Source: Micromonospora rifamycinica (GTDB lineage Bacteria; Actinomycetota; Actinomycetes; Mycobacteriales; Micromonosporaceae). Taken from it: a stretch of 64,000 nucleotides of DNA. The stretch is from the NCBI RefSeq assembly GCF_900090265.1, contig NZ_LT607752.1, forward strand, positions 3,286,001-3,350,000, given 5' to 3'. Below, in pieces: positions 34,347-42,210 of this stretch (positions are counted from its first letter, which is position 1; each line of letters begins with the position of its first letter). The notes below the pieces were generated by a model. It saw nothing but the letters and a program-made list of their open reading frames with translations. It made no database searches and had not been told where the DNA came from. The translations under genes and the position numbers were made by a program.

Positions 34347-35506
34347 GACTGGAGATCCTGCCGGTGCCGGGCATCGGCGACGTGACCGAGGGCGACGACC
34401 TGGCGGTGCTGATCGGCACGGCCGCGCCGTGGCTGCGGGACGGCGACGTGCTGGTGGTGACCAGCAAGATCGTGTCGAAGGCGGAGGGCCGGCTGGTGGA
34501 CGTGCCGGCCGACGGGCCGGAGCGGCTCGCCGCGAGGGACGAGGTGCTGGCCGCCGAGACCGCCCGGGTGGTGGCCACCCGGGGGCAGACCCGGATCGTG
34601 CAGACCCACCACGGCTTCGTGATGGCCTCCGCCGGGATCGACGCGTCCAACGTCGACAAGACCCGGCTGGTGCTGCTCCCGGTGGACCCGGACGCGTCGG
34701 CCCGGTCGCTGCGCGCCGCGCTGCGGGACCGCTACCGGATCGACGTCGCGGTGATCATCAGCGACACGATGGGTCGGCCGTGGCGCAACGGGCTGACCGA
34801 CGTGGCGCTCGGAGTCGCCGGGATGCCCGCCATCCGGGACCACCGGGGCGAGGTCGACCCGTACGGCAACGAGCTGCAGCTGACCCAGATGGCGGTGGTC
34901 GACGAGCTGGCCGGCGCGGGTGAGCTGATCAAGGGCAAGTGCGACCAGGTGCCGGTCGCGGTGGTCCGTGGCTACCTGCCGGCGACGTCACCACCGACCG
35001 ACGGTGGCCCGGCCCACCCGCCGACCGAGGGCAGCGGCCGGGACGACCTGCCGGCGGTCCGGCTGGTCGACGACGGGGTCGGGGCCGCCGCCCTGGTGCG
35101 GGAGAGCGCGCTGGACCTGTTCTCGCTCGGCACCGCCGAGGCGACGGCGGCCGGGCTGCGGGCCGCCGCGACACTCGCCGACGGCCCCGGCGCGGCACCG
35201 GTCGACCCGGCCGCCGTCGACCGGGCCATCGCCGCGGTGGCCGGGGTGGTCGCCCCCGGCACCAGCTTCACCCCGGTCACCGACGACGAGGTACGCGCCG
35301 GTCTGGCGGCCACCGTCGACGGCTGGCCGGCCGGGGCGACCGGCCTGGTGCTCGGCGCGGCACCCACCCCCGTCGACCAGCCCGACCTGGTGCGTTTCGG
35401 CGCCGACCTGCACCGGCTGCGGATCGCGCTGGCCGCCGAGGGGATCGGATCCGCGCTGCTGCCACCGCCGACGGGCAGCATCGCCAGCGCCTGCCTGGCC
35501 CTCTGA
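34343..35506 (+). CDS. cofE: F420-0:gamma-glutamyl ligase
   Basis: A 387-residue protein (FbiB type) that adds gamma-linked glutamates to F420-0. The CofE domain (about 1-235) has IGDVTEGDDLAVLI, the metal/GTP segments VVTSKIVSKAEGR, HHGFVMASAGIDASNVD, IISDTMGRPWRNGLTDVALG and GNELQLTQMAVVDELA. The remaining about 150 residues correspond in position to the FMN-binding nitroreductase-like domain of mycobacterial FbiB, which reduces dehydro-F420-0, but the segment is shorter and clear FMN motifs are not visible. The GTG start overlaps the cofD stop. If the reductase function is lost, a separate enzyme must supply it. Confidence 0.92.
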   Translation: MRLEILPVPGIGDVTEGDDLAVLIGTAAPWLRDGDVLVVTSKIVSKAEGRLVDVPADGPERLAARDEVLAAETARVVATRGQTRIVQTHHGFVMASAGIDASNVDKTRLVLLPVDPDASARSLRAALRDRYRIDVAVIISDTMGRPWRNGLTDVALGVAGMPAIRDHRGEVDPYGNELQLTQMAVVDELAGAGELIKGKCDQVPVAVVRGYLPATSPPTDGGPAHPPTEGSGRDDLPAVRLVDDGVGAAALVRESALDLFSLGTAEATAAGLRAAATLADGPGAAPVDPAAVDRAIAAVAGVVAPGTSFTPVTDDEVRAGLAATVDGWPAGATGLVLGAAPTPVDQPDLVRFGADLHRLRIALAAEGIGSALLPPPTGSIASACLAL

Positions 35507-35589
35507 GTCAACCGGTCATGGTGCCGGGGCGGCGGCTTCCGCGAGCTGGACACCGCCACATCCGTGACGTTGCGCCGCCCGCCGGCAAA

Positions 35590-35624
35590 GGCGTCAGGCG
35601 TCAGGCGTCAGGCGTCAGGCGTCG
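35590..35624. repeat. 7-bp tandem repeat across a stop codon
   Basis: GGCGTCA repeats four times followed by GGCGTCG. The ArsR-like gene's stop codon (35615-35617, minus strand) lies within it, so gain or loss of a unit would change the last residues or the stop position. Confidence 0.8.
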
Positions 35625-36616
35625 AGCATGGCCCGGCCGAGCGGGGTCAGGGTGTGCAGCACCGTGTTGCGGTCGCGGCGACTGACCAGCAGCCCGGCGT
35701 TGCGCAGCACCGCGGTGTGCTGACTGGCGGCGGCGGCCGAGATGTGCAGCCGGCGGGCCACCTCCCCGGTGGTCGCGCCGTCGTCGCTCACCTCGAGGAC
35801 CGCCGCCCGGGTCCGGCCGAGCAACGCGGCCAGCGCCTCCCGGCCACCGTCACCCGCCGGCCGACCACCCGCGCCGGCGGGCGGGTCCAGCCCGCCGAGC
35901 CGGTCCGCCGGATAGACCAGCACCGGCGGCAGCGCCGGGTCGAGCAGGGCGACCGGGGTACGCGCGCAGAAGAACGACGGCACCAGCAGCAGCCCCCGTC
36001 CGTCCAGGTGCAACTCCCGACGGTTCGGATAGTCCACGACCTGTAGTACGCCGGAGTCCCAGCGCATTCCCGGCCGCAGGCTCGCCAGCAGCCCCTCGGT
36101 GCCGCCGTCGAGCAGGGCACGGGCGCGTACCGCGCGGTCGGCCTCCACCGCGGCCCGGATCCGCCCCCAGTACGGATCGATCGCCACCGACCGGTACTGC
36201 GTCATCGCCTCCGTCAGGTGCCGGAGCACCTCCGGCTCACCCCGGGCCAGCGCGGCGGCCGACGACGGCAGCGGGTTCGTGCCGGACAACAGGGTCAGGT
36301 CCCGGCGCAGCAGCTCGGTCGGGGTGGACCGGACGGCGTCCAGCCCCGCCTCGAAACCGTCGAGGCTCTCGTAGGGGGTGAGGAAGTCGGGAAAGTAGCC
36401 GCGTGGCGGGTTCAGCGCGAACAGCAGCCGGAACTGGTCGGCGGCGGTCTCCCGGCGCAGCCCGGCGGCGACCCCCCGGCGCCAGCCGGCCATCAGCGGA
36501 TCGCGGGTCCGGCCCTGGAGCAGGTGCAGGCTCAGGACCAGCTCCCAGACCGGGTCGGCGGCGGGCGCGACCCGGGTCCGGAGGAGGTCCTGCTGCGAGA
36601 AGTGGATGGTCAGCAT
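35615..36616 (-). CDS. ArsR-like winged-helix regulator (DUF5937-type N terminus)
   Basis: A 333-residue transcriptional regulator. The large N-terminal domain (about 1-240) begins MLTIHFSQQDLLRTRVAPAA, as in actinobacterial DUF5937 regulators. The C-terminal ArsR/SmtB-type winged helix (about 245-333) reads RAAVLEVSDDGATTGEVARR, LHISAAAASQHTAVLRNAGL and NTVLHTLTPLGRAML. No metal-binding Cys motif is present, so the ligand is probably organic. The ATG at 36616 has GGGAG nearby; the frame extends to 36679 without similarity. An inverted repeat 68 nt upstream could be its own operator. Target genes are not evident. Confidence 0.85.
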   Translation of the reverse strand: MLTIHFSQQDLLRTRVAPAADPVWELVLSLHLLQGRTRDPLMAGWRRGVAAGLRRETAADQFRLLFALNPPRGYFPDFLTPYESLDGFEAGLDAVRSTPTELLRRDLTLLSGTNPLPSSAAALARGEPEVLRHLTEAMTQYRSVAIDPYWGRIRAAVEADRAVRARALLDGGTEGLLASLRPGMRWDSGVLQVVDYPNRRELHLDGRGLLLVPSFFCARTPVALLDPALPPVLVYPADRLGGLDPPAGAGGRPAGDGGREALAALLGRTRAAVLEVSDDGATTGEVARRLHISAAAASQHTAVLRNAGLLVSRRDRNTVLHTLTPLGRAMLDA

Positions 36617-36683
36617 GGGGCACTCCCGGGGCGGGGCTGGGGGACTCCCGCCGACCCACTGCACTGTACCGGGCGGCACTTAT

Positions 36684-36703
36684 CTCCACTTTTAAGTGTG
36701 GAG
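36684..36703. promoter_or_regulatory. Inverted repeat upstream of the ArsR-like gene
   Basis: CTCCAC at 36684-36689 pairs with GTGGAG at 36698-36703, and CACTT-TT-AAGTG is nested inside. The AT-rich centre is unusual in this region. It lies 68 nt before the ArsR-like start, the expected place for an autoregulatory operator. Confidence 0.5.
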
Positions 36704-36833
36704 TGAAAGACCTCGACGCAAGTTCCACCGATTGACATGCTCCTAGTGCCCGGACGACACCTGGGGTCACCCCCGCCGCCGCCCGGGTTGCCTGGGGTCC
36801 GCAGGACGTGGCACCCGGGAGGCACCACGAGGG

Positions 36834-36855
36834 TCTGCGGCCCTGGTTCCGCAGA
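36834..36855 (-). terminator. Hairpin after the DUF3616-like gene
   Basis: TCTGCGG and CCGCAGA form a 7-bp stem with an 8-nt loop, 46 nt beyond the stop of the gene ending at 36901 on the minus strand. No T-tract. A modest terminator candidate. Confidence 0.4.
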
Positions 36856-36900
36856 GGTGTCACCCGGGTCCACCACCCGTCCGCGCGAGGGCGGCTCGGT

Positions 36901-37938
36901 TCAGCCGATCCAGAGCGCCACCCGATGGTCCTCGTCGGTGACGTAGAAACGGCGTCCGTCCACCTCGGCCACCCCTTCGACGTGCCGGAACGGCGTCAGG
37001 TCGGCCACCAGCTCCCCCGCGATCCGCCCGTCGTCGGTCGGCTCCCACCGGAACCGGACGTGCCGCGAGGTCACCTCCCCACCGGCCGGATGGTCGTCCA
37101 GCAGCACCGATCCCTTGCCGAGGGCGTCGATCGACCCGACCACCGCCGCGTACCCGCCGTCGGCGGTCGGGGTGACCGCGCGGAAGCCCACCAGTGCGCC
37201 GGGCGGCGTCACCCCGGTCAACGCGTACGTCCGGTCGGCGCGGGGCCACCCCGCGCCCCGGGTGAACATCTCCGGCACCCCGGCCAGCTCGACCAGGACC
37301 GGTTCCCCGTCCACGGTCACCGGGAAGCGGAGCCCGAGCAGCACCGTCCCCTGCGGGGTGAACGCCGCCGCCTCCACGTTCAGCGGCAGGTCGTCCTCGG
37401 CCAGCCGGCGTACCCAGGACTTGGCCCGCGCCGTGCCCCGGGAGACCGTCTCGCCGATGAACCGCTGCCGGACCCGGTCGCCCGGCGGCAACGGGGTGAA
37501 CGCCGCCTTCGCCAGCGCGTCGTTGATCGCCCGGTGCACCCGGAACCGGTTGCGGACCACCTGCACCGGCAGTGTCCCGGTGGCCGCGTCGTCCTCCCGG
37601 AAGCGGGCCACGAAGGCGCGGCGGGGGCGCAGCGGACCGGCCTTGGATCCGAAGTGCGATCCGAAGACGTACACCCAGCCGTCGTGCTCGGCCAGGGCCT
37701 CACCGTCCTCGGTCCGGCCGTTCTCGACCCCGGCGTCCGCCACCACGTGATGGGCGACCCACTCGCCGTCGGCGCGCTCCAGCAGCAGGGCCAGGCACTG
37801 CTCCACCGGCCCCTCGTCGAGCACGGTCCAGAAACCGCGGACGGCGTCGTACGCCCGCAACAGCGACCGGGACCGGACCGGCAGAAGGTCACTGGCCTCG
37901 TTGCCGGCCACCACGAACTCCAGAAGTCTCAGGCTCAC
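36901..37938 (-). CDS. Uncharacterised beta-rich protein, DUF3616-like
   Basis: A 345-residue soluble protein without signal peptide. The repeated beta-strand pattern and segments DGWVYVFGSHFGSKAGPLRPR, RRAFVARF, LNVEAAAFTPQGTVLLGLRF and GEPVLVELAGVPEMF resemble DUF3616 proteins, which look like small beta-propellers. No catalytic motif is evident. The GTG at 37938 is chosen because the protein similarity begins there; the frame extends to 38733 as antisense to the Nudix gene. It is divergent from the Nudix gene with 39 nt between starts, so the two share a promoter region. Function unknown. Confidence 0.72.
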   Translation of the reverse strand: MSLRLLEFVVAGNEASDLLPVRSRSLLRAYDAVRGFWTVLDEGPVEQCLALLLERADGEWVAHHVVADAGVENGRTEDGEALAEHDGWVYVFGSHFGSKAGPLRPRRAFVARFREDDAATGTLPVQVVRNRFRVHRAINDALAKAAFTPLPPGDRVRQRFIGETVSRGTARAKSWVRRLAEDDLPLNVEAAAFTPQGTVLLGLRFPVTVDGEPVLVELAGVPEMFTRGAGWPRADRTYALTGVTPPGALVGFRAVTPTADGGYAAVVGSIDALGKGSVLLDDHPAGGEVTSRHVRFRWEPTDDGRIAGELVADLTPFRHVEGVAEVDGRRFYVTDEDHRVALWIG

Positions 37939-37977
37939 CGCGCCAGGGTACGGAGCGCACGCTCGTAGAGTGGCGGG

Positions 37978-38670
37978 ATGCCCGACGCCTCGTCCGCCAC
38001 CCGCCTCCCCACCGCCGAGCCCGCCGGCACTCCCGAGCCGGCCGCCCCCACCAGCACCGCCGGACCGGTGGAGGGGGCGGCCGGGCCGGGGCCGGGCGAC
38101 GGGAACGCGGCGCTGTACGCCGACGCGGTGGCGGTGCTGACCGGCTGGACGCCGACCGGGTCGGCCGCCGCCGAGGCCCGGGACCGCACCCTCGCCCTGC
38201 TCGCCGACGGCCCGGCCGCGTTGACCCGTCACCACCTGCCGGGCCACCTCACCGCGAGCGCCCTGGTCCTCGACGCCGCCGGTACCCGGGTCCTGCTCTG
38301 CCTGCATGGCAAGCTGCACCGCTGGGTGCAGCTCGGCGGGCACTGCGAACCGGGTGACCACACGCTGGCCGGGGCGGCGCTGCGCGAGGCCACCGAGGAG
38401 TCCGGCATCGAGGGGCTGGTCATCGACCCCGTACCGATCGACGTGGACATCCATCCGGTGGCCTGCCAGGGCGGCTCGCTGCACCACGACGTCCGGTTCG
38501 CGGTCTTCGCCCCACCGGGGGCGGTCCCGCAGGTCAGCGACGAGTCCGAGGCGCTGGGCTGGTTCCCCGCCGACCGGCTGCCGGAGCCGCTGGCCGGCGG
38601 GACCGTCCAACTCGTCGTCCCGGCCCTGGCGGCCCATGCCCGCCACACCGCCGGCCACCCACCCCGCTGA
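37978..38670 (+). CDS. Nudix hydrolase
   Basis: A 230-residue protein. A disordered Ala/Pro-rich N terminus (about 1-45) precedes a Nudix fold. The Nudix box is GGHCEPGDHTLAGAALREATEESGI (about 119-143), which matches GX5EX7REUXEEXGU except that Asp replaces the first Glu. The REATEES core supplying the metal-binding Glu residues is intact. Members hydrolyse nucleoside-diphosphate derivatives; the substrate is not predictable here. The C-terminal part (VSDESEALGWFPADRLPEPL) is the usual Nudix tail. Confidence 0.88.
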   Translation: MPDASSATRLPTAEPAGTPEPAAPTSTAGPVEGAAGPGPGDGNAALYADAVAVLTGWTPTGSAAAEARDRTLALLADGPAALTRHHLPGHLTASALVLDAAGTRVLLCLHGKLHRWVQLGGHCEPGDHTLAGAALREATEESGIEGLVIDPVPIDVDIHPVACQGGSLHHDVRFAVFAPPGAVPQVSDESEALGWFPADRLPEPLAGGTVQLVVPALAAHARHTAGHPPR

Positions 38671-38693
38671 GCCGGGCGTCCGCCACGGCGGTA

Positions 38694-38710
38694 CCGGCCG
38701 GGGCGGCCGG
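38694..38710. terminator. Short convergent-gene hairpin
   Basis: CCGGCCG-GGG-CGGCCGG, a 7-bp perfect stem with a 3-nt loop, fills the 43-nt gap between the stops of the Nudix gene and manC. It could terminate both. No T-tract. Confidence 0.45.
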
Positions 38711-38713
38711 CTG

Positions 38714-39805
38714 TCAGACCAGCCCGTCCTCACCCCGGGACTTCAGCTCGTCGACCAGCGCCTTGACGTCCTGTGCCCGGTCGCGGGGGCAGACCAGCAC
38801 CGCGTCGGGGGTGTCCACCACGATCAGGTCGCGGACCCCGAGGACGGCCACCAGCCGACCCGACTGCGGCACCACCACCAGGTCGTGGGCGTCGTGCAGC
38901 AGGACTCCGGGCTTGGCGTCGACCCCCAGCACCACGTTGCCGGCCGGGTCGGCGGGCAGCACCTCGCCGAGGGTGTGGAAGTCGCCCACGTCATTCCACC
39001 CGAAGTCACCCGGCACGGTGGCGACCCGACCGGCGGTGGCCGCGCCCTCCATCACCGCGTAGTCGACAGAGATCTTCGGCAGCGTCGGCCAGACGGCACC
39101 GAGGACCTCGTCCTGCTCGGGGGTGCCCCAGGCCGCCGCGATCGCGGTGACTCCGGTGTGCAGGGCCGGCTGCTGGCGGGCGAGTTCGGCGAGGAAGACG
39201 TCCACCCGCCAGACGAACATGCTGGCGTTCCAGAGGTGCCGGCCGCTACGCAGGTACGCCTCGGCGACCGGCGCTGCCGGCTTCTCCTTGAACTCGATCA
39301 CCGGACGCAGCAGGCCGTCACCGCCCGGCTCACCGGTCTCCAGGTAGCCGTAGCCGGTCTCGGCCCGGGTCGGGGTGATCCCCACCGTCATCAGCAGGCC
39401 CTGTTCGGCACCCTGGACGGCCGCCCGGACGGTCCGCACCCAGGAGGCCGGATCGCGGATCAGGTGGTCGGCGGCGAAGGAGCCCATCACGGCCGTCCGG
39501 TCCCGCTGTGCGATCACCGCCGCCGCCAGGGCGATCGCCGCGCAGGAGTCCCGGGGCGACGGTTCCACCAGGATGTTCTCCTCGGGCACCCCGCGTAGCT
39601 GCCGGGCCACCGCCGCCGCGTGGGCGGCCCCGGTGACCACCAGGGTGCGCTCCGGTGTGGTCAGCGGCGCCAGCCGGTCGACGGTCGCCTGGAGCAGCGA
39701 CGCGTCGGTGCCGGTGAGCGGGTGGAGGAACTTGGGGTGCCCCGCGCGGGACAGCGGCCACAACCTCGTGCCACTGCCACCCGCCGGGATGACGGCGTAG
39801 AGCAT
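38714..39805 (-). CDS. manC: Mannose-1-phosphate guanylyltransferase
   Basis: A 363-residue nucleotidyltransferase making GDP-mannose from mannose-1-phosphate and GTP, for glycans, lipoglycans and mannosylated proteins. The N-terminal loop VIPAGGSGTRLWPLSRAGHP binds GTP; FVEPSPR-like LVEPSPRDSCAAIALAA, FKEKPAAPVAEAYL and WNASMFVWRVDVFL are further family motifs. It is the monofunctional form, without the phosphomannose isomerase domain. The ATG at 39805 is the family start; no strong SD is visible and the frame extends to 39868. It is followed upstream by a glycosyltransferase gene on the same strand. The manB gene at the left edge makes its substrate. Confidence 0.92.
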   Translation of the reverse strand: MLYAVIPAGGSGTRLWPLSRAGHPKFLHPLTGTDASLLQATVDRLAPLTTPERTLVVTGAAHAAAVARQLRGVPEENILVEPSPRDSCAAIALAAAVIAQRDRTAVMGSFAADHLIRDPASWVRTVRAAVQGAEQGLLMTVGITPTRAETGYGYLETGEPGGDGLLRPVIEFKEKPAAPVAEAYLRSGRHLWNASMFVWRVDVFLAELARQQPALHTGVTAIAAAWGTPEQDEVLGAVWPTLPKISVDYAVMEGAATAGRVATVPGDFGWNDVGDFHTLGEVLPADPAGNVVLGVDAKPGVLLHDAHDLVVVPQSGRLVAVLGVRDLIVVDTPDAVLVCPRDRAQDVKALVDELKSRGEDGLV

Positions 39806-39868
39806 CAGCACATCATGCCCGAACCGTCTCAGGTCGGATGCCGGCTCGGCCGTACGGTCAGCGACCAC

Positions 39869-41014
39869 TCAGGAACGGGCCCGGCTCCACGCGGCGATGT
39901 GCACCTCGGCGCTCGACGCCCAGGTGAACTCCTTCGCCCGGTCGACGCCCGCCTTGGCCAGCGACAGCCGGCGCTGCTCGTCGTCGAGCAGGGCGGCCAG
40001 GTCGGTGGCGATCTGGTCCGGGTCCTCGCTGGTGTAGGCGACCGCGTCACCGCCCACCTCGGGCAGCGAGAGCCGGGGCGTGGTGAGCACCGGCGCGGCG
40101 CAGGCCATCGCCTCCAGGATCGGCAGGCCGAACCCCTCGCCGTACGACGGGTAGGCGGCGACCAGCGCGCCGCCGAGGAAACCGGGCAGGTCGGCGTAGC
40201 GCAGGTAGCCGGGGCGCAGCAGCCGCAGGTGCGAGGGGACCTCGGCCACCGCGCGGTCGATGTCGTCGTCGTGGCCCTGGCCGCCGGCGACCACCAGGGC
40301 CGGCGGGTTCTCCCGGTCGGCCACCGCCCGCGCCCAGCCCCGGATCAGGTTGGGTACGTTCTTGCGCGGCTCCTTGGCCCCGAGGAACGCGACGTAGCTG
40401 CTGCCGCCGAGCCCGAGCCGGGCCCGTACCCGGGCCTTCTCCTCGTCGCCCGGTGCGTGGAAGGCCTGCTGGTCGACCCCGTGGTAGGCCACGTCGATCC
40501 GGGTCGGGTCGGCGTCGAGCAGCCGGATCAGCTCGTCGCGGGTGGCCTTGCTCGGCACGATCACCCGGCTGGCCCGGCGCAGCGACGTCTTGATCGCGCT
40601 GCGGAAGAACGTCCGGCGGGACTTGTCGTAGTGCTCCGGCTCGGTGAAGAAGGTCGCGTCGTGGACGGTCACCGTCACCGGGCAGCCGGCCCGCAGCGGG
40701 CAGGTGTAGAACGGCGAGTGCAGCACCTCGGCACCGACCTGCTGGGCGAGCAGCGGCAGACCGGTCTGCTCCCAGGCGAGCCGGGCCGGGCGGTGGGCAA
40801 CGGCGGCCGGGGCGGGGATCACCTCGGCCCCGGGCAGCATCCGGGTGTACCGCTCCAGGTCGGTGCGGAGGCTCACCACGACCAGGTCGACCGTCTCCCC
40901 GCAGACCACCCCGAGGGCTCCGAGCAGGCCATCGACGTATCTACCGACGCCGCCACGGTCGGCGGGGACACTCGTGGCGTCGATGAGCACGCGGGGCGGG
41001 CGACCGGCGGTCAC
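39869..41014 (-). CDS. Glycosyltransferase, GT4 family
   Basis: A 381-residue GT-B fold enzyme. The N-terminal acceptor domain contains LIDATSVPADRGGVGRYVDG and HSPFYTCPLRAG, followed by VTVHDATFF. The C-terminal donor domain has VAFLGAKEPRKNVPNLIRGW and SYGEGFGLPILEAMACAAPV, the EX7E motif of GT4 retaining transferases. The donor is a nucleotide sugar, plausibly GDP-mannose given that manC is the next gene, 63 nt downstream, but this is inference. No membrane helix is evident; a peripheral role at the membrane is likely. Confidence 0.9.
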   Translation of the reverse strand: MTAGRPPRVLIDATSVPADRGGVGRYVDGLLGALGVVCGETVDLVVVSLRTDLERYTRMLPGAEVIPAPAAVAHRPARLAWEQTGLPLLAQQVGAEVLHSPFYTCPLRAGCPVTVTVHDATFFTEPEHYDKSRRTFFRSAIKTSLRRASRVIVPSKATRDELIRLLDADPTRIDVAYHGVDQQAFHAPGDEEKARVRARLGLGGSSYVAFLGAKEPRKNVPNLIRGWARAVADRENPPALVVAGGQGHDDDIDRAVAEVPSHLRLLRPGYLRYADLPGFLGGALVAAYPSYGEGFGLPILEAMACAAPVLTTPRLSLPEVGGDAVAYTSEDPDQIATDLAALLDDEQRRLSLAKAGVDRAKEFTWASSAEVHIAAWSRARS

Positions 41015-41164
41015 GGGGCGACTCCTTGCATGGCGGGTCTGTGGGGAACAACACTCTGGGCAAGCCTACGCCGGAGCCCGGTGCGGACGCTGACTGCGAC
41101 CCGACCGTACGCCGACTTGTCATCGCCATCGGATACGGACGGCGGGGGCGTATCGTTCGCGCCG

Positions 41165-41854
41165 ATGGCCGACAACATTGCCCGGGTGTTCGCCGCCGCG
41201 ATCGCGGCCGACCCCGCCCGCCCCCTGCTGACCTGGTACGACGACGCCACCGGCGAGCGCACCGAACTCTCCGGAGCGACCCTGGCCAACTGGGTGGCCA
41301 AGACCGCCAACCTGCTCGTCGACGAGCTGGCGCTGAGCCCCGGCGACCGGGCCGGGGTGCTGCTGCCACCCCACTGGCAGACCGCCGCGGTGCTGCTCGG
41401 CTGCTGGTCGGCCGGCGTTACGGTGCGTGACGAATCCGGCGACGTGGAGGTCCTCTTCGCCGCCGCCGACCGGGTGGCCGAGGCCGACGCCTGGCCGGCG
41501 GGCGACCGGTACGCGCTGGCGCTCGCCCCGTTCGCCGCCCCGCTGCGCGAGGTGCCCGCCGGGTTCGCCGACTACGTCGTCGAGGTACGCACCCAGGGTG
41601 ACCACTTCACCCCGTCCACCCGGGGCGGTCCGGCCGACGCGACCCTGCTGGCCGAGGCGGACGCCCGCGCGACGGACCTCGGCATCTCCCCCGGCGACCG
41701 GCTGCTCGTCGACGCGGCGGTCCACCCCGACCCGCGCGACTGGCTGCTCGCCCCGCTGGTCCGCCGGGCGACGATCGTGCTGACCGGCAACGCCGACCCC
41801 TCCCGCCTCCCCACCCGAGCCCACACCGAACGCACCACCCACACCCTGACCTGA
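41165..41854 (+). CDS. TIGR03089 family protein
   Basis: A 229-residue actinobacterial protein that resembles the N-terminal part of AMP-binding (ANL) enzymes: LLTWYDDATGERTELSGATL, LANWVAKTANLLVDELALSP and VLLPPHWQTAAVLLGCWSAG. It lacks the SSGTTG-type P-loop and the C-terminal lid domain, so it cannot be a normal acyl-CoA synthetase. This short form is the standard TIGR03089 length, not a local truncation. It is divergent from the glycosyltransferase with 150 nt between starts. Function unknown. Confidence 0.88.
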   Translation: MADNIARVFAAAIAADPARPLLTWYDDATGERTELSGATLANWVAKTANLLVDELALSPGDRAGVLLPPHWQTAAVLLGCWSAGVTVRDESGDVEVLFAAADRVAEADAWPAGDRYALALAPFAAPLREVPAGFADYVVEVRTQGDHFTPSTRGGPADATLLAEADARATDLGISPGDRLLVDAAVHPDPRDWLLAPLVRRATIVLTGNADPSRLPTRAHTERTTHTLT

Positions 41855-41912
41855 CCCCCACCTCGCTCCGCCCTCTCCCCCGCCTCTCCCCCGCCTGTCC
41901 CCGCCTGTCCCC

Positions 41913-41972
41913 GGTGATCAAGAGGTTTACGTCAACATCCCACCCATGGATGACGTAAACCTCTTGATCACC
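41913..41972. repeat. Intergenic hairpin A2, perfect 22-bp stem
   Basis: Arms 41913-41934 and 41951-41972 are exact complements; the spacer is 16 nt. Core GATCAAGAGGTTTACGTCA. First of a three-hairpin array. Confidence 0.92.
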
Positions 41973-41995
41973 CGACCCCGACGGGGATGGTGTCC

Positions 41996-42055
41996 GGTGA
42001 TCAAGAGGTTCGGGGCAGTGCCAGCCGCCTGGATGACCTAAACCTCTTGATCACC
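41996..42055. repeat. Intergenic hairpin A3, decayed inner stem
   Basis: The outer 15 bp (41996-42010 with 42041-42055) are perfect; the inner seven positions no longer pair. The 22+16+22 layout is kept. Confidence 0.85.
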
Positions 42056-42077
42056 GACCCCGATGGCGCTGGTGTCT

Positions 42078-42138
42078 GGTGATCAAGAGGTTTAGGTCAA
42101 CCCGCCCGGGGCGAGGTGACGTAAAGCTCTTGATCACC
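42078..42138. repeat. Intergenic hairpin A4
   Basis: Arms 42078-42099 and 42117-42138, spacer 17 nt. The arms pair except at a few inner positions (TTTAGGTCA against TGACGTAAAG). Its right arm matches that of hairpin A7. Confidence 0.88.
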
Positions 42139-42210
42139 GGGGCAGGCGAGGCCGGCGGGGAGGGCGAGGCCAGGCGGGGAGGGGCCAGGCGGGTCAGGGG
42201 GTGGGGTGGG

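Larger units (their letters stand above)
41855..42210. other. Convergent intergenic region with three hairpins, 356 bp
   Basis: Lies tail to tail between the TIGR03089 gene and acsA. It consists largely of three consecutive GATCAAGAGGTTT-family hairpins (41913-42138) with CGACCCCGAYGG-type spacers between them, so hairpin plus spacer repeats about every 82 nt. No ORF is supported. Confidence 0.85.

Noticed and set aside
41165-41854. Apparent truncated acyl-CoA synthetase
   Set aside because: It looks like the N-terminal part of an AMP-binding enzyme, but this is the normal length of TIGR03089 proteins, so it is not a pseudogene.
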